64,000 bases of DNA from Armigeres subalbatus (GCF_024139115.2 NC_085141.1:38508120-38572119), one strand, 5' to 3'; counted from the stretch's first letter, positions 21,275 to 33,000 are shown. Notes: generated by a model from the letters alone, not told the origin. Translations and numbers: made by a program.

Positions 21275-21497
21275 TGTTATAGTTACTTGCGCATCCCTAT
21301 GCGCTCTGAAATGTCATTTGACATTTGTCGCTCGGACAAACGAACTGAGTCGAAGGGCTCGAGTATATAATTAATAAAACCAGATAGTCAGTCTGTTCTG
21401 AAACCTCAACTGAAACAGTTTATTTTATTTCACCGCTCTTGATCGAGGAACCCCTTTAGTGAAGTACCCTTATTCATTTTAAGTATCCTCTTTAAAA
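21275..21497 (+). repeat. 5' LTR
   Basis: Begins TGTTATAGTTACTTGCG and ends CCTCTTTAAAA. It differs from the 3' LTR at only two positions (TGT/TGG at the start and GACATTT/GACGTTT internally). The terminal dinucleotides are TG...AA rather than TG...CA. Confidence 0.9.
21364..21393 (+). promoter_or_regulatory. LTR core promoter and polyadenylation signal
   Basis: TATATAA at 21364-21370 is followed by an arthropod-type initiator TCAGTC at 21388-21393, with the initiator A about 26 bp downstream. An AATAAA hexamer lies between them at 21373-21378. The same arrangement exists in the 3' LTR. Transcription start is predicted, not demonstrated. Confidence 0.6.
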
Positions 21498-21498
21498 G

Positions 21499-21516
21499 TG
21501 GCGACGAGCAGAAGAA
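21499..21516 (+). promoter_or_regulatory. Primer-binding site
   Basis: TGGCGACGAGCAGAAGAA begins one base after the LTR, the usual place for a tRNA 3'-end primer site starting TGG. The matching tRNA was not identified. Confidence 0.65.
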
Positions 21517-22442
21517 CATAACGCGTGTGCAAAAAGTGACTAAAAACCCACTAGTTTATTGATTGCGACGGTGCAAATTGGAAGCGAATAATCATCGGAA
21601 ACTACCAACCGCGCACATCGTTGGTGTAGCCATTGTGTGCTGAACTATCTCCTAACGCGCCGGCGAGAATTAAGATATTGAGTTTATTCTACAACAAATC
21701 ATCCGAAACCCGCAGACGTCGCTGAATCGTAAGTAAAGTGTGTAGCTGAAAGAAAACTCAAAAAGAAAAGTTTTCTTTTCAGCGAATAGCTTAAAAGCGT
21801 GGAAAGATAGCGTCATTTTGGTAATCGCGGTGGTAAGAAGCGAAAAGGCCTTTTCACTGTATTGTGTGATTGGAAATAATAGGGTGACCAGAATAAAAAT
21901 CTTTATTCGCATTGACAGAACAAATGTTTTATTGTGTTGTCTTTTGTTTAACATATTGTTAATAGTTATTCTCTTTTATTGAATAAAGGTTTTTTTAAGC
22001 AGCGTGCTAAGCATCGAGCCTCGTTCCGGTATTTCAGGCAAAAGGGCTCAACGGAGTCGGATAGCTGGATTCGAGATAATTCTCTCCATCCGCTGAGGAA
22101 TTCAGTCCCTTTGGTTTTCACGGAAATTTAGTGGTGTTCGACGGAATCTAAAAGCAAGCCGCAGACTGGTTAATTGTATTTCAGGGTGAGTCCTCATGTT
22201 AATGTGTCGTAATTTATCAAATAATTTTGGCTAGATAATCGTGATTTTATAGAGAATTTAATGTGATATTTTTTGTTTATTTCTATTTTATTTTATGCTG
22301 AACATTGTATATGCGGTGATTACGTATTGCTAAATGAATTGACAATTTTTGAATGGTACTGTGATATTTTTTTTATTAAATACTTGGCTTTGGTTCTATA
22401 TTTTACATAAAAAGAAACTTGTTGGCTTTGGTAGTTCGTACA
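21517..22442 (+). other. Ty3 element untranslated leader
   Basis: About 0.9 kb between primer-binding site and first gag ATG with no sustained frame. AT-rich toward the 3' end. A packaging signal would be expected here, but none is recognisable by eye. Confidence 0.6.
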
Positions 22443-24251
22443 ATGAGCTCCAGTGTAGCCTTCTCACTAGAACCCTACTGTAGGGGAACATCGTTTAACG
22501 ATTGGTTCACCCGGTTAAAATATTTCTTCAGGGTTAATAAGGTGAAGGAAGAAGACCAACTGGCCTATTTCATCACCATGAGTGGTCCAGTAATATTCGC
22601 AGAAATGAAGCTTCTTTTTCCGGGGGGAAACTTTGAACATGCAGCACTAGATGATATTGTGTCCAAGTTGAAGAATCGTCTGGACAAAACAGACCCTGAT
22701 CTAGTACAAAGGTACAAATTTGGTACCAGAGTACAAAACCCAGATGAATCAACGGAAGATTTCATTTTAAACTTGAAACTTCAAGCAGAATTTTGTTGCT
22801 TTGAGAACTTTAAGGAGGTCGCAATACTCGACCGCCTTATTGCCGGCATTACTGATAACAATCTTAGGCAGCGCCTATTAAGTGAAGACAAATTAAATCT
22901 AGCAAATGCAGAGAAAATAATCGCTACATGGGAAGTAGCTAGAGCGAATGCAGGGACAGCTAATCAACCGAACTTAGTGCATCCAGCTATGGTAGCCGCA
23001 GTTGCAAATAGGCCAAATGTACACATGGGCGTGGCGGCGACAAGATTATCCAAGGTTTATGATTTCGTTCGGAAAGACCAAGAAGGAAGTGATGATAGGG
23101 AAAGCAATAGCAGAGGGCCTGTAAGGAACAGATTAGGGTTTCGACCGGCAGAGCGAACGCACAGAATCCAAGGATCGGAGGCATGGAATTTTCGGCAGCA
23201 GGGAGGACAGTTTGGAAGACAAAGACAGTGGACACGACCTGACTATTCACAAATGATATGCAATTTTTGCGGTGTGAAAGGTCACATCCGTAAAAAGTGC
23301 TTTAAACTAAAGAATCTTAACCGTGATGCAGTCAACCTAGTTGAATCGTATAGACCAGGACCCTCCGCTGACCGTCACATTACGGAGCTGTTGGAGAGAA
23401 TGCGTACTAGGGACGACGAAGATGATGACGACAGCGACTCAGGTAATCTTCAATGTATGATGGTGGCGTCTATAAACAAAATTAGTAACCCTTGTTTAGT
23501 AGAAGTGGAAATAGAGCAAAAATGTTTGAAAATGGAAATTGATTGTGGCGCGTCTGTGTCTGTTATTAGTAAAAGACAATATTCGTCGAATTTTATCAAT
23601 GAACTGCGTAAATACAATGAACCATTAATGGTTGTTAACGGAACAAAATTGAAAATTGAAGGGGAAGCAAGGGTTTTGGTAAAAATAAACGGTAAAGAGG
23701 CGGTAATGCAGCTACTAGTGTTAGATTGTGACAATGATTTTTACCCGCTTTTTGGTCGAACTTGGCTGGACATGTTTTACCCCGATTGGAGACATTTTTT
23801 TACAAATTCCTTACAAATCAACAGAATTGATGAATCCGGCGGAATTGCCGTTGATGATTTGAAAAACAAATTCAAAAACGTATTTACGAAAAACTTCACC
23901 ACCCCTATCAATGGATTTAAAGCAGAATTGATTATGAGGGACGAAACTCCTATTTTTAAAAAAGCTTACGACGTGCCTTATAGATTGAAGGATAAAGTTT
24001 CCGATTATTTAGACAAATTAGAAAAAGAAATGGTTATTACTCGAGTTGATACTAGTGAATGGGCTTCTCCAATCATCATAGTAATGAAGAAAAATAATGA
24101 AATCCGTCTAGTCATAGATTGTAAAGTTTCTATTAATAAAGCTCTGATACCTAATTCATATCCTTTACCTACATCACAAGATATTTTTGCTAATCTGGCT
24201 GGTTGTAGAGTGTTTTGTGCCCTTGATCTTGAAGGGCATACACCCAATTAG
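22443..24251 (+). pseudogene. gag-pol: gag-protease-RT N-terminal part of Ty3 polyprotein
   Basis: The first ATG is at 22443; the frame is open from 22419 at a TTG. Gag starts MSSSVAFSLEPYCRG and is followed by a CCHC zinc knuckle, CNFCGVKGHIRKKC (codons from 23259), for RNA binding. Aspartic protease motif at 23541 reads D-C-G-A-S, with Cys where Ser or Thr is usual. Reverse transcriptase begins after it, with WASPIIIVMKKN and RLVIDCKVS, and reaches the first catalytic Asp in CALDL. The frame then breaks at a GGG run (24234-24236) and stops at 24251. The second RT half continues in another frame. Role: capsid and reverse transcription. Activity unknown because of the breaks. Confidence 0.9.
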
Positions 24252-25063
24252 AATTGACGGAGAGGTCCAAGAAGTTCGTGGTTATCAATACAATGAAAGG
24301 TTTATACAAATACAATAGATTGCCACAAGGGGCATCCTCGAGTGCCTCTATTTTTCAACAAGTCATGGATAAAGTATTGGAAGGTATCGAAAATGTTTCT
24401 TGTTATTTGGATGACGTTTTAATTGCTGGAACGACAGCTGAGGATTGTAAGATCAAGCTCTTGTTAGTATTGGAACGTTTAGCTAAGGCTCGCATAAAGG
24501 TAAACTTTGAAAAGTGCAAATTTTTTGTGAAGGAGCTTCAACATTTAGGACACATTATTAGTGACAAAGGGCTTAAGCCTTGTCCCGATAAAATATCAAC
24601 TATAGAGAAAGCAAATGCTCCTAAAAATGAGTCAGAGTTGAAATCATACTTAGGTTTACTAAATTATTATCACAAGTTTATACCCAACTTATCTTCTGAA
24701 TTATTTCCATTATATAGTTTATTGAAAAATAAAGTACAATACATCTGGGATGACAATTGTCAGAGAGCTTTCTACAAGAGTAAAAGTTTACTGATAAAAA
24801 CAAATTTTTTAGAGTTTTACGACCCTAAAAAACCGATTGTTGTAATATCGGATGCGTCGAGCTACGGTCTTGGGGGTTTAATAGCCCACGTGATAGATGG
24901 AACAGAAAAACCGATTTGTTTTACATCATTCTCATTAAACAGTGCACAAAGAAAGTATCCTATTCTACATTTGGAGGCGTTGGCTTTAGTATGCACTATT
25001 AAAAGTTCCACAAATATCTTTACGGACAAAGTTTTACTGTTTATACAGACCACAAACCCTTAG
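24237..25063 (+). pseudogene. pol: RT C-terminal part and RNase H start
   Basis: Continues RT one frame over: RLPQGASSSASIFQQVM, then the active-site box SCYLDDVLIAG, and thumb sequence to LGHIISDKG and SYLGLLNYYHKF. RNase H follows with SDASSYGLGG (first Asp) and HLEALALV (Glu). A further -1 shift at the A run 25001-25004 turns the end into a false tail that stops at 25063. All visible catalytic residues are present up to the shift. Confidence 0.9.
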
Positions 25064-25415
25064 TGGGAATTTTCGGAAAAGAAGGAAAAACTCGATTTAT
25101 GTGACGAGATTGCAACGATTTGTTTTAGATTTGGCTATATATGATTTCAGCATTATCTATCGACCATCAAATAAATTAGGGAACGCTGATTTCTGTTCAA
25201 GATTTCCATTACCACAAGAAGTTCCTGATTATTTGGATACAGAAGCCATTAAAAGTATAAATTTTAGTAAGGAAATAACCATCGACTTTAAGTTAATAGC
25301 GGAAGCAACAAAAAACGACCCGTTCCTGCAGAAAGTTAAATGTTTTATGGTCAATGGGTGGCCCGAAAGAATAGACAAACAATTTTCAGATGTCTTTTCA
25401 AATTTTTGGATTTAG
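25005..25415 (+). pseudogene. pol: RNase H end and RT-integrase linker
   Basis: In a third frame, the last RNase H motif with YTDHKPL is readable at about 25040-25065. After a shift in the A run 25086-25090 the sequence continues VTRLQRFVLDLAIYDF and RPSNKLGNADFCSRFPLP, the typical end of Ty3 RNase H, then the linker to integrase. It breaks again in the T run 25403-25407. Confidence 0.85.
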
Positions 25416-26078
25416 AATTGGTAGACGGATGTCTCCTTTTCAGGACAGAGTCATTATACCCCAGGTGTTCCAAAAAACATCTTAAAACTGTTGCATGGAA
25501 ATCATTCAGGACTTATCAAAATGAAGCAATTAGCACGCAGTACAGTATATTGGTATGGTATTAATGCAGATATAGACAAATATGTTACTAACTGTGAGGC
25601 ATGTAACAGTATGGCAATAGTTCATAAGCCAAAAGAAATATCTAAATGGATACCAACTACGAGACCGTTTAGCAGGATTCATATTGATTTTTTCTTTTAC
25701 AAACACTGTACTTACCTGTTATTGGTTGATAGTTTCTCCAAGTGGATCGAAATTGAATTGATGAGACGTGGTACGGATGGAAACAAAGTGTTAAAAAAAC
25801 TGGTAGAATTTTTTGCGCGGTTCGGTCTACCGGACGTCTTAGTTTCGGACAATGGTCCTCCTTTCAACTCCAGGACATTTGTTGACTTTTTAGAAAAGCA
25901 AGGCATTAAAGTAATGAAAAGCCCACCATATAATCCATCAAGTAATGGTCAAGCAGAAAGGCTGGTTAGAACGGTAAAGGAAGTACTTAAAAGGTTTCTA
26001 ATGGACCCAGAGATTTCGGAGTTGGATCTGGAAGACCAGATAAATTTGTTTTATTCAACTTTAGAAATAATAATTTAA
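25405..26078 (+). pseudogene. pol: Integrase
   Basis: Two shifts at 25443-25444 (GG) and 25472-25477 (A run) precede the zinc-binding HHCC region (LLHGNHSGL ... CEACNS). The DDE core follows: Asp in RIHIDFFFY, Asp in LVSDNGPPFNS, Glu in SNGQAERLVRTVK. The frame closes at 26078 after a shift in the T run 26049-26052. The integrase inserts the DNA copy into the genome; all three catalytic residues are present. Confidence 0.9.
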
Positions 26079-26695
26079 CGAAAGATGGACATTTTCCATC
26101 TGAAAGAATATTTTCATATAAACCAAAGACTATTTTAGATTTAGTTAATCCTAAAAATAGTTTTAAACGTCATATGGAAGTACCACATGTAGATGATGAA
26201 GGTCATACAGAACATCAGAATAGAATTTCTCCTAAAATTTACCATGATGCTATTGACAATCTGATGACTGGGGATGAAGTGTGGTACAAAAATAATAGTC
26301 CCCAACATCAGACCAGATGGATTAAAGCCACGTTTATTAAAAAGTACTCTCAACATGTTTTACAGATATGCGTTGGAAACGTGGTGATAATGGCGCAAAG
26401 ATCACAGGTCAGGATCTCTAAAGCAACAACTCAATGGCGAGGGCCGAATGTTTTGATTACGAGGGAGGAGCGTGCCAGCGGAATGAACGACGATATGAGT
26501 ACCCCGGGAGACGAGCCGCCCACTGGCGATGTGACGAGTAGCCCACTGGCCAGTGGCGAAGTGGAAGAGGAACAGGCTCCGAAGGGAGGGAGGAAAAGAA
26601 AACGTCGAAATTCCGAAAGTCGTCGGGTGGTGGAGCTCCGAAGATCGAAACGCCCTAGGAAAGAACACCGTAGTGCTGATTATCATTATGATTGA
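26054..26695 (+). pseudogene. pol: Integrase C-terminal tail
   Basis: Continues in the shifted frame after the T run: NNNLTKDGHFPSERIFSYKP, a GDEVWYKNNS...WIKATFIKKY chromatin-proximal segment, then a highly basic tail (GGRKRKRRNSESRR, RRSKRPRKEH). Stops at 26695, 119 bp before the polypurine tract. No env gene follows. Confidence 0.8.
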
Positions 26696-26813
26696 ATTTT
26701 GGAAATTTTCGGATTAGATTTAGTTTCTCAATGATTTGAATTCGATATTTGTTCTTGAATTGTTTGAACTCTCGTGGATTTATTTCGCGTTCCGATTATT
26801 GTTATAACATAGT

Positions 26814-26827
26814 AAAAGGGGAAGAAT
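26814..26827 (+). promoter_or_regulatory. Polypurine tract
   Basis: AAAAGGGGAAGAAT lies directly before the 3' LTR, the expected plus-strand DNA primer site. Confidence 0.8.
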
Positions 26828-27050
26828 TGGTATAGTTACTTGCGCATCCCTATGCGCTCTGAAATGTCATTTGACGTTTGTCGCTCGGACAAACGAACTG
26901 AGTCGAAGGGCTCGAGTATATAATTAATAAAACCAGATAGTCAGTCTGTTCTGAAACCTCAACTGAAACAGTTTATTTTATTTCACCGCTCTTGATCGAG
27001 GAACCCCTTTAGTGAAGTACCCTTATTCATTTTAAGTATCCTCTTTAAAA
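26828..27050 (+). repeat. 3' LTR
   Basis: Begins TGGTATAGTTACTTGCG and ends CCTCTTTAAAA, two differences from the 5' LTR. The host sequence TAAAT follows. Confidence 0.9.
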
Positions 27051-27055
27051 TAAAT

Positions 27056-28225
27056 AACAATCATACAAAATATACAAAATATTTTCAGCTGCTTCTGGAA
27101 AATGGTCGATTTTAACACAGGCTTATTGTATGAACGAGCGCACTGCAAGAAACGAAGCTGCTGACATCCTATAAGTCACAGTTAATAGTTCAAGGACTCT
27201 CAAGCCTCATTTGGGTTGTTTCGACAGAATATTTCGATACGTCCGCAGTAGTCACCATCGGGTGGGTTCGGAAGCGCAAGACGATAGTAAACAAGTCTCT
27301 TTGACTATTTGCAACCATCATCAACACGATGATCAGAGATAATCCGTCCACTCTCGCTGCAGTATCGTAAACGACACGGAGCTTGGTACTGCTACCAATT
27401 GGCTTTACAATGCAATGGTATGGCAGATAGTTGGTCCAAGTGCCCGGAGAATCATCTTCCACTTTAATATCCCGGCAGTGTCTAAGGGTTTGACATTCTT
27501 GAATGAAATGTGCATACTGGGTTTGAGGGTCGTGGCTCCACATTAATCTTTTCACACGGAAATTCACCACCTGGTTTATGAATAACAACTATGAACCGTC
27601 CATTCTCCTCCCGATGAAAGATTTGTTTAAAATGTTTCTCATAACGCTGCTCCTCGTTGGTGATCATGGCTGGCTCTCATTTTTTTTCCTGGTTGAAGAA
27701 CCGTTGCATGGATTGTTCCAATCCGTCAGTCAAAGACATGTTGGTAAGCACTGGGTTATTTTCTTCCTGTTTAACATACGAACCGGCCACAAGCCTACAA
27801 ATGTTTGTATCGTACAACTCTGGCAAGCGATTAGATAGCTTTATATGCTCTTCCTTCAAGACACAGTCAGTGGAATCAAGCATCAGCCAGAATTAGGCCT
27901 GGAGGATAGAATCTAACTGATCATGGCATCGTTCCTGCATAGCACTCAATGTTGTCCACTACCTTTCGGTGAAGCTGGGATCGATTGCTACCAACCTCAA
28001 TGGTGCATTGGCAATTTGAGTATCTGTAGATTTGAAGCTCGATGAAACAGCACCTTTCCAGGTTAACGCAATTTTGCTCCAGGAATTCTATTGTTGGTTT
28101 ATACTCCGGTGGTTTCGTCTGATTGATGGAACCCTCCCACAGCACACGAAGCAGGTCTGACATTCCGGTATGCAGCCGATTGAGCTTAACAAGGTTTTTT
28201 ACGTGACGAATACATACATCCATCT
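27056..28225 (-). pseudogene. BEL/Pao pol relic, N-terminal part through RT palm
   Basis: Minus-strand reading from 28225 downward shows decayed BEL/Pao pol in several frames. First comes a gag/protease-like stretch with KLNRLHTGMSDLLRVL, then LPELYDTNICRLVAGS and SLTDGLEQSMQRFFNQ, then EEQRYEKHFKQIFHREENGR. The RT follows with SPGTWTNYLPYHCIVKP, STKLRVVYDTAARVDGLSL, DLFTIVLRFRTHP and TTADVSK. Further on are DHFPEAAENILYIL and the approach to the active site. Several frameshifts and stops. Interrupted by the Ty3 element; the rest is at 20946-21270. Non-functional. Confidence 0.8.
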
Positions 28226-30970
28226 ACAAGACTAGCATTTTTGTAGGATGTCCTTTTGTCCCAGGCTCGTTGGTAGTTGTTATTTTATAACGTTTACAGA
28301 TCTATCACGTCAGCTGAGTTTATCTTCATCGTGTTTTCCAAATAGTATAGTTCCAGAGCGTCTGAGTACGTGCAATGCCTCATCAGCATTATTATAGATT
28401 CTCACTGTTATGGTTGAATAGAAAAATATGTAGAAAAATCATCATTACAGGGAATTTATTACATCAGTAAAAAATATACAGGCGTAAAATAAGCCATGTC
28501 AAATATTTACCATAAAGTTAAGACCCTAAATGAAATTAAAAAAATATCAAAAGGATGGGTGTAATTGAATTTTTTTCCTAAGTACCATTTTATCGAAGAT
28601 GCCTACAAAATATGGATTTTTTATTTTCATAAAATGCGTCGGGGCTACCTCTAAACGTCCTTTTTCCACAGTTGTCGAAGCACATTTTTTTGTTCACCTT
28701 AAGCTTTCATTTGAAGGTTGAGCCCCCAACTTTCTTGACTTTGTGCAATTTTGGGACACTCTAGTGCTCATTTCCGGAAAAAAAAAATCACAAGAATAAG
28801 CGACAAATCGACTTGCTTTTCATTTCTTTGCTTCTGATAGGATGAATATAGAAGCTATGAGTTAAAGAATACGAACAGTAACCCTATATTTGAACACAAA
28901 TTATCCTAATGCTATGAGTATCAGCTGGTGTTGTTCGATACATTGACGTCATAAACGACAATCTTCTATTATATACCAACATCACAGCTCAGCAGTTTAC
29001 GCACGGGCACGGTAGATCCTCATGCGAATTACTGATGCTTCCAATACTATTCCACCAGGAAGAACAATCGAATGCTGTGCGAATATTACTATGTATTGCA
29101 GATTGCTATTCCTATTGCTATTGGGCAAAGGGTTGAAGGACACGTTAGCTGCCCTGGTGCATGCAGCATCAACCGAACTACGGGATAAGATTTTCTCCAC
29201 CTCGTTGTACAGAGATTTTTTTTTCTCCTGTTTGTGTTTAGAGCACTTTGTCGTTACAGTCAGTCAGTGAACCGATGTCGTCCGACAACAACAGCATCAA
29301 CAACAACAGTATCCAACACGCTCTGCTGGTTGGATACTCGGCTGGTTGGCTGGCTGATACACTCGATAACGTAAGAACCCTTCGGGGATTGACGATGGCA
29401 ATGACGATGCTGATGATTGCACGATGTCGTAAATGGGTTCCTTTGGCATCTCCGGCAAATGTGAAGCCACCGATTCAATGGGGCTTCAGGGTGATGTTTC
29501 GTCGTTGGAAAGGTTTGAAGTGGACTCATTTCTACGTAATCAACGAGTTTGCAGTAATCTTGGATTGTAGTTTTTATACTGCGCTGTACGAGCTTAAAGC
29601 GCTTAGGCAAATGTATTCGATTTCTTGTCAAAACTTTTCGTAATTCCGTCTTGCAATTTTGTCTAAGATCCTTAGGTCACACTACATTGCTAAATAGATT
29701 ATTATACAAAACTGATATAATACAAACTTTGCCAAAATTTTATACAGATTTGTAAGAAAATGTAGCACACACTGGTTGGATGCAGAAAAAAAGTTTCCAT
29801 TATTCTCATTTCTGAAGCTTCGATCAGAAGAACAGTTTAGTGTTTTGATTAACTTGTTTACCGATTTACCCCAACTGTTTAAATACAACTCCGAAACGCA
29901 ACGACTGTTCTAGAATTAATTCCCCATCTAATGCAACTTTTTGCGAGTTCATCAGTAGATGCTAATAAATGTACAGTAGAGTGAATCAAATTTTTACTTT
30001 TTTGCTCCCATTAAGCTTCACATTAAGCTATTACAGAAATTTGACATGGAAACAGGTTGTCTTTGTTACGAATTGTTTTGATGCTTGCAAGAAAGGTCAT
30101 TAAGGAAATACAGAGTCACGTTTGACACGTAAAAGAATAACATCAATATCAATAATGAGCCATTTTGTTTTCTTCATAACTTGGCTTCCAAACGACAAAT
30201 AGCTTTGCAACGACAACTGCCTTTCAGCTTATGAAAAATTAAATAGTTTATGGGCATTCCCATAAGGGTCGGTATTTCACATAAGGGTCGATTTTCATGT
30301 TTGCATGCAAACTTTGAATAACGTGTGCACAATCAAATCACATCCACACATGCAATCCGTTAAGCATCGGTGAACAAAAAAGTCAAAATTTGAATCACTC
30401 TAATGTACAAATATCATAAAAAATTGTTTATTCTATTTTTATTATTCATAAATTCGCGAATAGTTCAACAAAAACTTCAAATCGAAACTCATGAATCATT
30501 TCCAATTGGCTTTCAGTTTATCATCGAATCTCATCGCCAATAGATTTTACGCCAATCACCGCCGGATCTTTAGTAAACGGTGCGCATATCCCTAGCCCTA
30601 GCATTTATATAGGCGGCATCAGTTTTATTATAGCCATCATGCCGTGCACGTGCCACCGTTTATTTTCAATCGTCAGGTAATTGGCCTCTGTGACTGTGTT
30701 TGAACATAGGGAGCTCTGATTTTCGTGGAACACAAAATAGAAGATATAGGTACCTCAGAAAACCGTATTTACTATGTCTAACCGGAACCTGTGTATTTTG
30801 ATTTCATTACTAAAGCCATTTTAACATGCAGTCAATCGTCCAATCTCATCCCTACGCATTATACCGTACAGACGGGTTCATTTCAAGAAAACCATTGTCG
30901 CCTTTCTTCACCATAACGGGCACGTGCGTTCTTCCAATGAAGCTTTTATCTCCACTCTTGAATACCGGAT
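28226..30970. other. Intergenic, no gene assigned
   Basis: No recognisable domain. Overlapping frames at 29248-29643 (plus) and 29260-29631 (minus) are open on both strands, and around 28997-29270 likewise. Neither shows a family signature, so I do not choose a strand. Codon-level or transcript data would be needed to test for a host exon. Confidence 0.4.
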
Positions 30971-30971
30971 T

Positions 30972-31566
30972 TCAAAATCTGATTTCTGATTTCTGATTTC
31001 TGACTTCTGATTTCTGATTTCTGATTTCTGATTTCTGATTTCTGATTTCTGATTTCTGATTTCTGATTTCTGATTTCTGATTTCTGATTTCTGATTTCTG
31101 ATTTCTGATTTCTGATTTCTGATTTCTGACTTCTGATTTCTGATTTCTGATTTCTGATTTCTGATTTCTGATTTCTGATTTCTGATTTCTGATTTCTGAT
31201 TTCTGATTTCTGATTTCTGATTTCTGATTTCTGATTTCTGATTTCTGATTTCTGATTTCTGATTTCTGATTTCTGATTTCTGATTTCTGATTTCTGATTT
31301 CTGATTTCTGATTTCTGATTTCTGATTTCTGATTTCTGATTTCTGATTTCTGATTTCTGATTTCTGATTTCTGATTTCTGATTTCTGATTTCTGATTTCT
31401 GATTTCTGATTTCTGATTTCTGATTTCTGATTTCTGATTTCTGATTTCTGATTTCTGATTTCTGATTTCTGATTTCTGATTTCTGATTTCTGATTTCTGA
31501 TTTCTGATTTCTGATTTCTGATTTCTGATTTCTGATTTCTGATTTCTGATTTCTGATTTCTGATTG
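30972..31566 (+). repeat. Heptanucleotide array (TTTCTGA)n, ~85 units
   Basis: About 595 bp of nearly perfect 7-bp repeats. Two units near the low-coordinate side, at about 31000 and 31130, carry TGACTTCTG in place of TGATTTCTG. Because 7 is not a multiple of 3, the minus strand stays open as an IRNQKSE repeat for 228 and 202 codons. These are artefacts, not proteins. Confidence 0.97.
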
Positions 31567-32737
31567 TTGATGTTATGCAATATGTTAATTCCAATAATTT
31601 AAAAAGGAATGTCAGTATTTTGACTCAATTTTGACATTATGATAGAAAAGACTATTCAAAATCTTAAGATTTGAGATTTCGATTGGTCGATATCAAAAAT
31701 TCTTATTTTAAAAAGTAACGAAGTATCTAAGAAGAAGAAGAAGAAGAAGAAGAAAAAAAACATATCGTGTAAAACAGGCATCAGAACAAATTTGACTCAT
31801 TTGAAGAAAATCAATTAGTTTTTATATTACAAGCTATAAGTGTGTGTTGTCCCAATAAATTTATTGTCATACATAAATATGTTTGAGTTAAAACAATTGT
31901 AACTGAATAATTTCTTAAGGTGCATTACAGTTCCAATGGATCGAATGATTTAAATTCATAATTCACAATTCATCATTGCTCGCATATCCGTCGCAATCAT
32001 AATCGTCACAACAATATGCACAAAAGATCAGATTACTAACGAGACTTCCATGTAAAAGCTAGAGAAGTGATATATGTACCTCGTTCATTCTGCAGAAACC
32101 CGATCGAGTCAATTGCAATTTTTGTTTACCTCATTCTGAAGTAAACGGATTGCGACTCGCCAGCAGAAAGCCATATCACAGTAACGTTGCGTCGCAAATT
32201 TCAGAATTCAGTTCATAATCCAATGCTGCAAAGTTGATCCACCGATACGGCGATACCATTTTGATTTGCAATGGCATCGGGATTTCTCGACTCACATCTT
32301 TATCTTCAATTCCGATCCGCTTGCTCGGGTGACACCAAATTCAGGCATGCAAGCCACAGTCACAGTTAAGCTCAGATTTACGAACACCAAATTGGTTGTT
32401 TCTGTCGAATGTCAAAACAAGCGGCTTATTGCTTCAATACTGTCCTAGACCGGCAGAGGGGCAAAGAGGAAACGTGTCGTGGATGCGATAGTTCAGTTGA
32501 AAGGCACCGTATGATGTATGTGCTGTCGGAACATGACCAGCCCCACTGCAAACCGTTGTTGTGCGCTGTGGAAAGTTACTTCCAGAGAGCATAATTTCTC
32601 ATCTAAGTGAGTATTAGACTGGTACTCAGCACAGCATGGATGACTTCGTTTTCAATTTATCGTCTTCTTCATTTTACCTTTAAAGCATTTTATCCATTCT
32701 ATAATACGAGAAAAGCAAAAAAATTGTATATTTTGTA
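31567..32737. other. Intergenic, no gene seen
   Basis: A (AAG)n tract lies at 31733-31754. The rest is mixed-composition sequence; the 60-codon frames at 32266-32594 have no domain. Confidence 0.45.
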
Positions 32738-33000
32738 AATTTAATGAATTTTGTAAATTTTGTAAATTTGGCAAATTTTGTAAATTTTGTTAATTTTGTA
32801 AATTTTGTAAATTTTGTAAATTTTGTAAATTTTGTAAATTTTGTAAATTTTGTAAATTTTGTAAATTTTGTAAATTTTGTAAATTTTGCAAATTTTGTAA
32901 ATTTTGTAAATTTTGTCAATTTTGTAAATGTTGTAAGTTTTGTAAATTTAGCAAATTTTGTAAATTTTGTGTATTATGTAAATCTTGTAAATTTTTGTAA
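32738..33000 (+). repeat. 9-bp array (TTTTGTAAA)n
   Basis: About 28 units of a 9-bp repeat with scattered variants (GCAAATTTT, GTCAATTTT, GTAAGTTTT). The unit length is a multiple of 3, giving FVN and TKF repeat frames on plus and minus; these are not genes. A short continuation (AATTTTGTA-type units) appears at about 33886-33930 beyond the adjoining MITE. Confidence 0.95.

Larger units (their letters stand above)
21275..27050 (+). mobile_element. Ty3-type LTR retrotransposon, recent insertion
   Basis: A complete 5.78-kb element: two ~223-bp LTRs differing at two positions, a primer-binding site, one gag-pol frame with no env, and a polypurine tract. It is flanked by the 5-bp duplication TAAAT (21270-21274 and 27051-27055). 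Domain order gag, zinc knuckle, protease, reverse transcriptase, RNase H, integrase is Ty3/gypsy (Metaviridae). The single gag-pol frame and pol style resemble Mag/K02A2.6-like lineages (moderate confidence). The coding region carries seven net -1 frameshifts, all in short homopolymer runs, and I saw no premature stop within the correct frame. It interrupts the minus-strand BEL relic. Confidence 0.9.

Noticed and set aside
22419..22442. Gag start at the upstream TTG
   Set aside because: The ATG at 22443 is the first conventional start and is followed directly by the gag-like sequence.
30972..31566. CRISPR-like array
   Set aside because: There are no spacers; it is a continuous heptamer repeat in a eukaryotic genome.
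30908..31594. 228- and 202-codon IRNQKSE repeat proteins
   Set aside because: Pure translation of a 7-bp DNA repeat without stops; no start context or conserved flanks.
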